DNA of 64,000 bases from Pleurodeles waltl (Eukaryota > Chordata > Amphibia > Caudata > Salamandridae), in NCBI RefSeq assembly GCF_031143425.1, contig NC_090442.1:429739776-429803775 (forward strand), given 5' to 3'. The translations under genes and the position numbers were made by a program. Under the pieces are notes generated by a model. That model made no database searches, was not told the origin of the DNA, and saw only the letters and a program-made list of their open reading frames with translations. Below, piece after piece: positions 1 to 10,859 of this stretch (position 1 is the stretch's first letter; every line of letters begins with the position of its first letter).

Positions 1-620
1 TTGATCCACATTTCCGGTCTGACTATTTCATTTTTATATTCCAGCTCTTTCTAGCACCAGTGGTTTAACTATTTGGGCCAGATCATGATTAAATTGTTGT
101 ATATCTCAGCTAGTCATCGACTCCCTTGACTCATTAGGTATCAGGCTATCATTTGGGGTAAATGCAGTTGTGATCATTTTTAACATCGATGCTAGTGGGG
201 TTGGGAGAAGAGGTTGGGTTTCCGAAACCCTTTGTGTCCTGGAGACATTTCTGCAGAAATGTCCCCGGCAATAAAAAATCATTGTGGCAGGTGATTTCAA
301 TGTTACGTTTGAACCTCTTGATTGGGATGATCTTGGGTTTACTCATGAGGAGGAGTCATGGTCTGTTCCTGCCTTGGACATCCCACCCATCAAAAGGTGC
401 TTGCAAGTTGCCATCCAGGCAAAGTCTTTGACTATTGAATTTGGGCTCAGAGCACTCAATGGTAGGACTAAATCTGATACAAAGGGTTGTCATACTTATA
501 ACAAGGTCAACTACACTAGCAGAATTGATTATTGTTTAGTGGATATAAGATTGTGGCCCCTAGTTATCGATGTGGTGATTATTGACAGAACAGAGAGCGA
601 TCATAACCCACTCTGCTGCT
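1..620 (+). pseudogene. LINE copy 1: endonuclease-domain fragment
   Basis: This is the C-terminal part of an apurinic-type (APE) endonuclease of a non-LTR retrotransposon, the enzyme that nicks target DNA for target-primed reverse transcription. The frame starting near 284 shows the GDFN motif, then SRIDYCLV and SDHNPL, which are the usual order of conserved blocks at the end of this domain. Upstream, the same region can be read only with stops (for example just before IIVAGDFN), so the copy is dead. It probably continues left of the window. The reverse transcriptase that should follow is missing: a worn MITE and then a post-RT segment come directly after it. The clade is not certain; the 3' end (see 6181-7035) suggests a CR1/L2-like or related LINE. 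Confidence 0.75.
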
Positions 621-624
621 ACCG

Positions 625-905
625 TCAGGAGTGCCCACCAGCATAACACTGCCAGGCCGTATCATGTGTCATGTTACGGCAGGCAGCGGTCTACTGGCAT
701 GGCGCGGCTAGTGGTAGCAGCGCCACCTTACCACCATCTGCCAGTATGGCCACAGCTGGATTTCCGCCCTTCTTGTGGCAGAAATCCGTCTGTGGTCATA
801 ATTTGGTGAACAGGTGGTAGACGCGACTATGCTCTTTTGGCAGCTGTCGCTGTGACGGTAGGCGTCTTTTACCGTCTTTTACCGTCAATGTTAAAATGAG
901 GGCCT
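625..905. mobile_element. Worn Harbinger-type MITE inside LINE copy 1
   Basis: GC-rich noncoding DNA rich in ACCGTC and GCGGT words. It ends in GTCAATGTTAAAATGAGGGCC, the same right-terminus form as the clear Harbinger MITEs elsewhere in the window. The left terminus is eroded or was lost together with the LINE reverse transcriptase, so the start is approximate and no target duplication can be shown. Confidence 0.5.
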
Positions 906-1188
906 TGGGCTAAATATTAACAGAGAAAATGTCACATATTCCAAAGCAGGCGTTAAAATTAAAACAAACTACAAGGGTTTTAATTGAGGATTTTAATCTT
1001 TCATATACTAAGCCAATACACCCTGCACTTCAAATTTATGAAGCTAAGGCTGTGAGTTCGGCTCTTTATGAGGCCGAATTATGGGGCTATGCCAAAGTTC
1101 AAGAACTATCAACTCTTGAAAAAAAAAATTAAGAAATCTTGTTTCTCTTCCATCAAGCACTCCACTGTTCCCTCTCTTTAAGGACTTA
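906..1188 (+). pseudogene. LINE copy 1: post-RT segment
   Basis: The frame from 929 to 1132 contains a block like IYEAKAVSSALYEAELWGY, which matches the conserved stretch that follows the reverse transcriptase in CR1/L2-type LINEs (a pattern of the form AK..S.LY..E.WGY). A poly-A run near 1120 breaks the frame. The segment is cut at the TTA target site of the Harbinger element (1186-1188). Past that insertion the LINE reading continues without loss at 6181. Confidence 0.7.
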
Positions 1189-1787
1189 GGCCCTCATTAC
1201 AACCCTGGCGGTAAATGCCACTTTCCGCCGCGCAGAAGACCGCCAACATACCGCTGCGGACGCGGAATTCCACTACAGGTATCACGACCCACATCTCGTA
1301 ATCTACCACAATACAGACACCCACACAAGTCCGCCACACCAAAGGTCAGTGAAAAACTGGTGATACCAGAACCTCCACCGTCACGCCAACAAGAATACGC
1401 CCACAGAATCACGACCCACGAATCAACGCAGCGGTCATTCAACCGCGGTAAACCATTGGCGGTACACACCGCCGCGTTCAAAATACACACACACTAACAA
1501 AACACAACCACATTGGACAATTCAAAATACACACACCTGATACACATACACACACCACACCCACACACCCAATCCAATACAAAGCACACACCCACATCAC
1601 CCACAAACCCTTACAACCAAAATTTTGAAAGAAGGCCAGAGAGAGAGACTACCTAAAACAACACCAGCATCCACAGACAAACAACACCATCACTTACGCA
1701 ACATCCGCGCACCTCAAACAACACACACCAACACATCCCCTCACACATCACAACCAACACCACCTCACCCATCACCCACACCAGATC

Positions 1788-3316
1788 AAGGCACCTCAAA
1801 GTCACCCCAGGTTCTCTGAGGAGGAGCTCAGGGTCATGGTGGAGGAAATCGTCTGGGTAGAGCCACAGTTATTTGGATCACAGGTGCAGCAGACATCCAT
1901 TGCAAGGAAGATGGGGCTATGGTGCAGAATTGTCAACAGGGTTAACGCAGTGAGACAGCATCCAAGAACACGGGATGACATCAGGAAGAGGTGGAATGAC
2001 CTACGGGGGAAGGTACATTCTGTGGTATCCAGGCACCAGATTGCTGTACAGAGGACTGGCGGTGGACCCCCCTTCTCCCCCACACCTAACAACATGGGAG
2101 GAGCAAATCTTGGCGATCATGCATCCTGAGGGCCTCGCAGGAGTAGCAGGAGGACTGGACTCTGGTAAGGCAAATCTTACTACTTTATACCCCCAACCCA
2201 CCTGCATGCCATCACATACCACCACCCTTACCCTCACACCCTCACCCAAACAACCCACAGATACCCCACTAACACAACCCACACATCCCAAAACCAAGCC
2301 CTGCATGTAACACCAATGCATGGACACCCATCACCAAAGCATGTCCAGTAGCGAGACTCACTCATGCCCCAAAATCACCAATCACACACGGGCCACGGCA
2401 GTAATGCAAGCACAGGAGTGGCGGTTCACTCATCCATTGCACAAGATGGCACACACAGATACAATAACTATGCATTTACACCCCAACAGGACCCCTACCC
2501 AACGTCACCGGACAGGAGGTGCCAGACATATCCAGTTCCCCCACAGAAGAGGCCCACAGTGACAACAGCAGCTCTGCACGCCTGGATCAAGATGACCAGC
2601 CCGGCCCATCAGGGACCTCGGGACAGTCGGTTCACCTGACACAGTCACAAACTACCACTGAACCTCCCCCCTCAGGAAACATCACCACAGCACCCACCCA
2701 GCGGGCCCATCCCTCTGTCCCCAGGACATGTCAATCAGCAGTGTCTCCTCCACTACAGGGAACCCAGGCAAACCCACTAACACAGGACGATCAGGGACCT
2801 GGGGGCAGTGGCAGTGGGCACACGGTTCAGGGGATAGAGGCACAGGACAACAGGGAAGCTGGGAGGACTGCTGTGCAACAGGGGGAGGACATGTTCAGGG
2901 AACCGACACTCCACGAGGCACTCTCCAACATCATAGGAGATTACCACCATTCCCAGGAGACCATGGGCACGGTGCTGGCCAAGTTTCAGGAGACCCAGCG
3001 GCTGCAGGAGGAACACTACCTGGGGATCAGGAAGGACTTGAAGTCCATCAACAACACCCTGGTCACCATTGCAGGGATGCTGGCAGACAATCTCAACACC
3101 AGGAGGGACACAGTGGCACACCAGCGGGCCCCTGACACTAGCCTGGATGATGAGCAGCCCTCCACCTCCGCCGGCGCTAGTGGACAGGAGGAACCACCAC
3201 AGGAACAACAGGACACCAGCACCCCAACCCCTGTAGATGGAGAACCACCCCGCAAACGGTGCCTGAGACCCACAAACAAGATAGAGAACATTGCCAAGAC
3301 CCCCACCAGGAAATAA
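1788..3316 (+). pseudogene. Harbinger Myb/SANT-like gene (Myb1 copy 1), start codon lost
   Basis: This is the DNA-binding partner gene of a Harbinger element. In Harbinger systems such Myb-like proteins bind the transposon ends and carry the transposase into the nucleus. Exon 1 (about 1788-2164) encodes RFSEEELRVMVEE, a three-helix Myb/SANT-like domain ending in DIRKRWNDLRGKV. A GTAAGG donor follows at 2165. Exon 2 (2490-3316, after an AACAG acceptor) is phase-compatible and encodes a Ser/Pro/Gln-rich linker, a helical segment (about 2900-3100) and a basic tail. Against the other copy (60681-62211), the start ATG reads AAG at 1788-1790; the next in-frame ATG (1836) lies inside the Myb domain. 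The rest is open. A polyadenylation signal AATAAA lies at about 3493. Confidence 0.8.
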
Positions 3317-3589
3317 GACCCCCCTGAATGTCACCCTTCTGTCCCACTATGTCACCTTAAACTGCCATTGCTCTCCTTCCTATGCCCCTTTGGACAATGC
3401 ACATGTGAAACAAATAGACTGGACTCTGCCATGGACATACCTCCACCATCACCCCAGCCCATTTTACAACCCCCTCCACTTATTTGCACAGAAATAAACA
3501 CACCTCAATCACAAAACAACCTGGAGTCAGTCAGTGCTTTCACAAATGTGTACAAACAAACTTTTCCTTGCAAACCTTGACCTCTTCCT

Positions 3590-4257
3590 TTCACCTCCCC
3601 CCTGTCCTTCCCCTAGGGCCAGGCTTTCCAGGTCCCAGCCCAGCACCTCAGCCACCAAATCCCCAGGCACAGTGGTGCCAGCAACTGCGGAGTCATCGAG
3701 TGCACCACACATCAGGGCTGCCAGTGTGCCACGTAGCGAGGGCAACTACATTCCGCCACCTGCCAAGGTGAAGAAGGTGCCTACATCCCGGAGGGAGAAG
3801 CCGCACCTACCAGCCACCAAGGGCTCCACAAAAACAAAAGGGGATAGTGGCAAGACACCACGGCAACATCAAAGGGGAGGAAGGGACAAAAGCAGAAGAG
3901 CAGGTCAGGACAGGGCACAGTGGCACCGACTGAGGGACCCTTCTGTGCACGACAACACCAACCTGTACGGCGGCGAACACAGCAAGCTGCACCGCCACCT
4001 GCACCGCCACCTGCACGTCACCTGCACGTCACCTGCATGTCTGCAGCCTCTGCGACAGTCCCTAGCATCATCCCCAGTGGGCAGCCATCCAAGGCTGCAG
4101 GAGACGTCCTGCTGTATCCCTCAGTAGGTGCTGACCCATGCACCGCCGCCACAGACACCACCGCAAGCACTGCCACCAGCCCCGCGACGTGCTCAGACAG
4201 TGGCACCACGACTGACATGGCTACCATCCCCAGTGGTCAGTCGTCCGAGGAAGGATG
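3590..4257 (+). pseudogene. 3' remnant of the second Harbinger Myb gene (Myb2)
   Basis: A basic, Pro/Thr/Lys-rich frame (AKVKKVPTSRREKPHLP and following) has no recognisable domain of its own. Blocks such as a shared CAGTGGTGCC followed by GAGTGCACC match the minus-strand end of the Myb2 gene near 56550-56500 in Harbinger element 2, and the flanking minisatellites also correspond. I infer that this is the C-terminal tail left after the internal deletion that removed the Myb DNA-binding exons. Without those exons it has no evident function. Confidence 0.5.
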
Positions 4258-4444
4258 AGACTTCCTGGACCCTGGCCAGCTTCCATGAGGCATGACTTCC
4301 ATCACTGTTTGCACCTGCAGCTGGAAGGCGAAGCCGAAGCAGTATGGGGTATGTCGGTGCCTCCATGGCGTATCATGCTACCTGTTCCTTGGCAATCTCG
4401 TGGTACACACACCCAGGTGAGGGAATGGTACTGGCCACACTGCA

Positions 4445-5085
4445 CGTGGAGCACTCTGGGCACCATGCCCCCTCCACAACCAGTGGAGAATGACATCCAC
4501 TACCTCAGTCCTTGGCAGGATGAAGCACTCTGGGTACCAGGGCCCCTCCAGAACCAGTAGTGAATGACATCCACTACCTCAGTCCTTGGCAGGATGAAGC
4601 ACTCTGGGCACCATGCCCCTTCCAGAACCAGTGGAGAAAAGCACCCACTGACACAGTGCTTGGCAGGATGAAGCACTCTGGGCAAAAAGCCCCCTCCAGA
4701 ACCAGTGGAGAAAAGCATCCACTAACACAGCCCTTGGCAGGATGAAGCACTCTGGGCACCATGCCCCCTCCAGAACCAGTGGTGAAAAGCATCCACTCAC
4801 CTAGACCTTGGCAGGATGAAGCACTCTGGGCACAAAGCCCCCTCCAGAACCCGTGGAGAAAAGCATCCACTAATACAGTCCTTGGCAGGATGAAGCACTC
4901 TGGGCACAAAGCCCCCTCCAGAACCAGTGGAGAAAAGCATCCACTCACCTAATCCTTGGCAGGATGAAGCACTCTGGGCACAAAGCCCCCTCCAGAACCA
5001 GTGGAGAAAAGCATCCACTAACACAGTCCTTGGCAGGATGAAGCACTCTGGGCACCTGCCCCTCTCCAGAACCAGTGGAGAATGA
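4445..5085. repeat. 74-bp minisatellite, about eight copies
   Basis: Units beginning GATGAAGCACTCTGGGCA recur at 4519, 4593, 4667, 4741, 4815 and onwards, a constant 74-bp step. They differ mainly by point changes and small gaps. It lies in the subterminal part of Harbinger element 1 and explains all the long overlapping frames there; none is treated as a gene. Confidence 0.9.
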
Positions 5086-5087
5086 CA

Positions 5088-5330
5088 TCTACTTGAGAGA
5101 CTGTGGCTTTGCACTCCCTAGGATCAAGCAGTGGGCGAACCACCCACTGGAGAGACTTGAGAGACTGTGGCTTTGCACTCCCCAGGATAAAGCAGTGGGA
5201 AAACCACCCACTGGAGAGACTTGAGAGACTGTGGCTTTGCACTCCCCAGGATAAAGCAGAGGGCAACCACCCACTGGAGAGACTTGAGACACTGTGGCTT
5301 TGCACTCCCCAGGATACAGCAATGGGCATG
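5088..5330. repeat. About 64-bp minisatellite, four copies, shared with Harbinger element 2
   Basis: Units contain GAGAGACTTGAGAGACTGTG, then TTTGCACTCCCCAGGAT and CACCCACTG. The same unit is present in reverse complement at about 55065-55225 in Harbinger element 2. This ties the two elements together and fixes their relative orientation. Confidence 0.85.
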
Positions 5331-5767
5331 GGGCCCCCTCGTGCAGCAGTGGTGTTGTGCGTACATCTGGCTGAGGTGCCCCCTCTCCCCCTCCCCCTGA
5401 GGTGCCTGTTTATTTTCGATCTGATGCCCCAGTAGTGTTCTCTCCATTTCCATTCAGGTATCTTGTGTGGGCTTTGCCCATGCATTTGGGGACCAGTGGT
5501 CCACAGACAATGATTGGTACACTATCCGGAATTGTGTAGTTGGTGTACATATTTGTATATACTGAATGTTTTATTTTGACTATCAGATTTTTCATGATTA
5601 CAATCGTTACAATAATTTCCTTTTGTCCTTGCGTTCTTCCGCGGGTGGGGGGTGTATATGTAATGTTGCTGCATGTATTTGTGTGTATGTTGTTGTGGGT
5701 ATTGCATGTTGCGTGTGTGTGTCACTCTCTTTTCCCTCCCACCCTGTGTTGTAGGTGCAGTACTCAC

Positions 5768-5850
5768 CGTGGCGGTCGATGGCGTCTGTCCTGCTCCTGA
5801 TAGAGCAGGAGGAAGAGCAGCATAGCCAGGACGTGTAGTTTGGGCTCCAT
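5768..5850 (-). pseudogene. Orphan exon 1 of a Harbinger transposase
   Basis: An ATG at 5850 on the minus strand opens 27 codons plus two bases ending at a GTGAGT donor (intron from 5767 down). The peptide starts MEPKLHVLAMLLFLLLY and ends in an Arg-rich tail (RRHRPPR). The exon in Harbinger element 2 (54497-54579) has the same length (83 bp), the same phase, the same hydrophobic-then-basic layout and the same donor. There it joins in frame to the catalytic exon. Here the catalytic exon is deleted, so the exon is an orphan. Confidence 0.7.
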
Positions 5851-6180
5851 GGCGTCCTGGTTCCTCGTTGGGTGTTGAGAGGTGAGTGGTTTCCCTTCTG
5901 TGTACTGTTTCCGCCGTGCTTTTGATAGCGCTGATTCCACCCTGGAAAAGGTGGTGGATAGGCCTGTTGTGATAGGGTGTGCGGTACTTTGTCCTCCGCC
6001 TGTCTGTTGGCGGTTACCACCGCTGTGTTTGTTTCTACCGCCGTGGCGGTTGGATGTTAAAGTGGCTGTCTATGTTTGCGGTTTCCGCCATGTTCATGAT
6101 TCCATTTTTTATTCCGCCGGCCTGTTGGCGGTATTACTGCCTCTTTATCACCGACCGCCAGGGTTGTAATGAGGCTCTTA

Positions 6181-7035
6181 GGCATGAAGAGCAGAGGCTA
6201 TAAGGCTCCCCTACGTCCTCTCTTGTATTGGTGGCATCTCTGGACTGCACCAGAGCTTGCCTCTTTTACTGTAGCCCTGCAGGTCATTCTAGAAACTGAC
6301 CGCTCTCTTAGCATTCCCTGGTTCAGACATATCCAAGAGTCATTTTCTATGCTTGATCTCAATGAACTTTGGGACTCCCCAACTACTGCCTCCGTTCCGT
6401 CGAAACGTGACCTCAAAAAACAGTATTGGAAAGTGGTAGACTCTGAGGAACTGGGGGTAGCACTTCACTCTACACCATTATGTGATTTTGCTGACCTAAA
6501 AGATATAAGCAAATACAAGGCTTTCTAAGATATAATCTCTGGGCCTAGAGAAAGGAAATTGTACTTCCTGTTTCATGCAGGAACCTTGCCATTAAGATCA
6601 TTCACCAGCCGTTCGACACCTGAGGGGATAATTACTTGTCCAGCTTGTAAAGCACCTATTGAAAATCTTCCTCATGTTTTATTTGTTTGCCCTGTCTATG
6701 CTGCCTCTCGTGGGAAAAGGATTGCCCCTGCCTGTAGATTACTGAGAGTCCGTAGGTGCCATGCTGCTCTTCAAATTCTCAGATCAGACACTCACTTGAC
6801 TTTGGTCATTGCTGTCGCCAAGTTCCTTGGAGCATGTTGGGTTCTTAGAGCAAAATTGTTATCTGTATTATGGGCTTAGCAGCTATGTACCGAAATTGCC
6901 CTGGAAGAGCACTCAGGTTTTATTTTTTAATATGTACTGTATGTATTTTATGTATTTATTGATGTATTTATTGAATCCTTGTTATGTGCTTTTATGGCCC
7001 CTGTAGCCAAAATAAAGTTTTTGATGATGATGATA
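6181..7035 (+). pseudogene. LINE copy 1: C-terminal segment and 3' tail
   Basis: Reading resumes exactly where the Harbinger target site cut it (FKDL before, GMKSRGYKAPL after). It contains a long C-terminal region and then a Cys/His block (PACK...PHVLFVCPVY) seen at the end of many LINE ORFs. An in-frame TAA occurs at about 6526-6528 in the middle of the domain. The element ends with AATAAAG followed by a short GAT tandem repeat (about 7017-7033), which is typical of LINEs that end in a microsatellite rather than poly(A). Confidence 0.8.
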
Positions 7036-7200
7036 AAGTGCATCTAAATATTTCAGTTTTCATGACATTTCTGAAATGGAAATGGTTACATTCAGGTGTC
7101 AGTGAAAAGGTCAGGAAAATCAATGTTCTTAGACCTTGTACTCCAAGGGATCTCGCTATATGCTGTATCCACTTAACAGACCATTACTAGATCAGGTTAC

Positions 7201-9185
7201 TGTAGTGATATTTGTATTTTGACCACTGACTTCGTGTTGCACCACTTTGCACTTGGCTTAGCTGTCCACCGTCACATTAGTGATCATCAGTTACAGACTC
7301 CATTTTGTATTCAGCTTAGCCTTAGCTTCACTGCCACGTTAAGGGTATGAGTAGTTGTCCGTACAAACATGTTATGCAATGTGTTTTCTATTCTGCGTGT
7401 TCTCTTTCTCACCGAAGAGCTAGGACATTTCATCACGAAGAGCTAGGGCATAATATGGAGGAGTCAGTCAGTCAGCACGCTAAGGATGTACTAGACTGAT
7501 GTTTATGGTACAGCAGGGAATGGCTTAGGCTTGGAAGGGACACATTGGGAAACTGGACAGTTCCAACCTGTTTCTTTCAACCCTGACCTAAAATAGCAGG
7601 CATTTTTTAATACTGCTTGCACAAGCAGGAAGGGCTTTTCTAGAAAGCTCCTTCCTCATTTGTTTAAAATAGATGGGACCCAGATTGACAGTGGGAGATT
7701 CAGAGACCTCAATCAGGATTTTAGACATTGAGGGGGTGATTCTAACCCCGGCGGTCGGCGGAGAGGCGGCGGTCGGACCGCGAACAGACCGGCGGTCCAA
7801 AAAATGGCATTCTGACCGCGGCGGTCACCGCCGCAATTGACCGCCACTTTCCCACTCCGACCGCCACGGCGGTCATGACCGACGGGCTGGAGTTTGCGCA
7901 CTCCGGCCCGGCGGTCGACCCAAGACCGCCAACCGCATCATGACCCTGCTTACCGCCGCGGTTTTTGGCGGTCGGGAACCGCCATGCGAACCATGGTGGT
8001 AGGCACTATCGGGGCCAGGGAATTCCATCCCCGGCACTGATAGGGGTCTCCCCCACCCCCCACTACCCCCCACGAGTCCCCCCCCACCCCCTGCCACCCC
8101 CCAGAGATGTTACAAACCCCCTGCCCCCCCCACCCCGACATGCACATACACGCACCCCGACATGCACGCACCCCCAACATGCACATATGCACACCCCCTA
8201 CACACACACATACACAACGGGGGCACATACCCGCACACATACATGCCAACATGCGCACCCGCCGAACTACACACATTGCCCATAGGCACAGCGGCACCCC
8301 CCGCCCGCATGCACGCACTCACACACCCCCTCTACACACCCCCAAGCACGCACACATCACACAACACCCCCCCCTCCCCTCACGGACGATCAACTTACCT
8401 TGCGTTGGTCCTCCGGGAGGCGACGGGAGCCATAGGGACGTGACCGCCAACAGAAGACCGCCAACAGAAGACCGCCACACAGAAATGTGGGTCGTAATTC
8501 TGTGGGCGGTTTTCTGCTGGCGTGGCGGTGGAGGTTGACCAGTCTCCACTTTCCCGCCGACCGCCAGTGTGGCTGCTGGCGGTTTTCCGGCGGAACGCTC
8601 CCAGCGGTCGGAATACGCGCCGCGGCATACCGCCGCGGTCGGCGGTCTTTACCGCGGCGGTGACTCGGCGGTCTTGCGAAAAGACCGCCAAGGTCAGAAT
8701 CACCCCCTGAATGTCTGACATATATTTCCCATGAGGGTAGAGTTATCTCTTTCTGTCAGTCGAACGGGGTAATCCTGTTGCTAGCAGAAAAAATATGAAG
8801 TACCTGAAAGGCACTACGGTGATGCATTTTTATTAATTATTTGCTTTGCACTGTGTATGAATATATACACATATATCAATATAAGTATATGTATCATTGC
8901 ATGTATATATTTGCTGTTTATAGATTGAGGATTCTTTGTACATGGTCTTACTTCATTGTTGCACATTTTAAAAGTACACTCTTGGCTATTCAAGCCTTTC
9001 TTCATGAGCCTTGCGAAAAGCTATAATAAATGTTTTCTTCAGATTAAGAAGTGTATTCCAGAGAATCTTTTTGACTGCTTTCAGTGTGTATATTTTGGCT
9101 CAGTCAAATGTAAAGCAAAACACTTTGGCATAGGTTGGCAAGGGAAGGGTTTTTAGGTTAAAAGTGTACATTTAAAAGTGAACAT
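7201..9185 (+). repeat. 5' LTR of the endogenous retrovirus (split by a MITE)
   Basis: It starts TGTAGTG, matching the 3' LTR start at 24079. Removing the MITE (7732-8707) leaves about 1 kb. An AATAAA at about 9024 could be the polyadenylation signal. The 3' border is an estimate: I cannot identify a convincing tRNA primer-binding site, although a TGGTTGG stretch follows at about 9187. Confidence 0.6.
7732..8707. mobile_element. Harbinger MITE (976 bp) in the retroviral 5' LTR
   Basis: The termini GGGGGTGATTCTAACCCCGG and the complement of ...AGGTCAGAATCACCCCC form inverted repeats. A 3-bp duplication TGA flanks the element (7729-7731, 8708-8710). The interior is GC-rich with many GGCGGTC words near both ends and a C/CA-rich low-complexity centre (8040-8390). 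It has no coding capacity; the long frames across 7950-8540 come from the low-complexity centre. Confidence 0.85.
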
Positions 9186-10760
9186 TTGGTTGGTAGGAAG
9201 ACTATAGCATCTGTTTCTAAAAACGTGTGTGAACAGTGTGTTTTTCAAATTCCCAGATTGTGCCGGGCACCCTATGATGAATTAGCTAGTGATTTTTCAA
9301 ATTTGGCTATTTTATCAGAAAGTTGGGATGAATTTTTCAATGAAGCAGAACCACCAGATGTTTATCTTGCTTAAGAAAAGTACTGGTTGAAGGGAACGAT
9401 CTTTCAGTTCTTGGCAGACGTGAGTTGATACTTTTGTCTGCATACAGAAAAATGCATGAAAAATGTAAACAGTTAGAAAGGATAAATGAACAACTGGAAA
9501 AGCAGCTTGTGGATTTAAAGAATAGTGTTACCATATTGGCTTGCCAAAATAAATTATTGCAAGATAAGGAAGACACATATCAAAACATCGCAGAACGTGC
9601 TGCAGTCAAAGTAGCTCAAAACAAACATCGTAAACGTAGAGGAAGGATAAATCAGAAAAAGATCCATTTAGTCATTGCTAATGCTGGTTTAGACTAGTGT
9701 CCAGATTCGTCTTGGGTTAATAGCATTTGGACCAGCAGTGATCTCTCAAACTCTAGTGACGAGGAGAGTGAAAATGTTGGGAGACAGGGGGACCTACAGG
9801 AGCAGAACGTATTGCGTGCACAGGCAATATTTAAATAAAATTTGCAGCACACAGCTCAAAATCCAGCAGGGATTGAAATGAATTCCTTTGAAGATTATAC
9901 ACAGCAAGAAGTCAATGAAATCATAGATAGATTTAAGCAACTGGCGGGAGAGTCAATACTTACTTGGATGGTGCAGTTGTTTGATTATGGTGCCTTGAGC
10001 GTTATGCTTAATATAGGGGATTCTTCTAAGGTTCTGCACTCTAAGCACAGATTCCCTCATACAGGAACAGTTTAGAAGTTTTCAGGGTGCAGCTAGCCTC
10101 TGAGGGCTGTAATCATAAGTACCCTACAGAATCAGATTGGCCGCCTAATGATAAGCCCTGGTATACTTTAAGAGATGCAATGCAGACTTAAAGAGGAAAG
10201 TATGAAAACTGACATATTCCCGAACAATTCACACCATCTATTAGATGGACCACTCGCTGTCGCAGTGCGCAACCGAATTATTTGCCTTGCTCCTCCAGGC
10301 TACAAACAAGTGATCATGACTCTCATAAGTAATCAGACAGGTCAGGCTTTAAAATACATGCTAGAGGATGTCAAGGAGCTTGGGGATTTAGGACAATGGG
10401 ATAAACCTGAGAGATCATCAAGATCTGAGGGACGCACGGGTAACAACAGAGTGTCAAGGAAAGACATGTTTATGGCACTACTAAGAGATGGTGTAAAAAA
10501 AAAACAGATTGATGGGATAGATACCAAAAGCTTGTGGGAAATGTACCATAAAAGTGGTTTAGATTGGAAGGAAAGCAGCAGAGGCAGTCACAAATATCAA
10601 GGGAAGGGAAAGAAAGGAAGAAAAATGATTCCTCACAAGAGAGTGAGGAAAACCTGGACAGTGACTGGTTAACTTTTGAGAACAGAGACGGGGGCGAGCC
10701 TGCTCGCAAATATGAAAGTAAATATCCAGACCTCACTTGGGCAAAAGTTGACAGGTTTAA
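9186..10760 (+). pseudogene. Retroviral gag remnant
   Basis: Several collinear open pieces: 9186-9374; 9425-9697, which has a clear coiled-coil-like stretch (QLERINEQLEKQLVDLKN); 9842-10075, a helical capsid-like segment (YTQQEVNEIIDRFKQLAGES); and 10175-10672 (VRNRIICLAPPGYKQV and a basic end). The order and motifs resemble the Gag of an endogenous retrovirus lineage known from birds and reptiles. That is my family judgement and was not searched. At least four stops or frameshifts separate the pieces. No CCHC zinc knuckle is visible before the protease. Confidence 0.65.
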
Positions 10761-10859
10761 ATCAGATTAGGAAACTGGCCAAACTCCGGTACAAAGTTGG
10801 GCTCGTTGAGATAACAAACCTCACGTTGATTTAGAAAAACATTGGAAACACAAAAATAT

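Larger units (their letters stand above)
1189..6177. mobile_element. Harbinger element 1 (4989 bp, transposase catalytic exon deleted)
   Basis: The element is bounded by terminal inverted repeats that agree at 22 of 24 positions (left end GGCCCTCATTACAACCC; right end complementary apart from two bases) and by a 3-bp target duplication TTA (1186-1188 and 6178-6180), the hallmark of PIF/Harbinger. Inside are a Myb/SANT-like gene, the 3' remnant of a second one, two minisatellites, and on the minus strand the 83-bp first exon of a transposase. Comparison with the element at 54169-62811 shows that the catalytic transposase exon and the 5' exons of the second Myb gene are missing between about 3570 and 3590. 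This is therefore an internally deleted, non-autonomous copy. Confidence 0.9.

Noticed and set aside
7950..8540. Several overlapping 60-140-codon frames
   Set aside because: They lie in the C/CA-rich centre of a MITE and are open on both strands because of low complexity.
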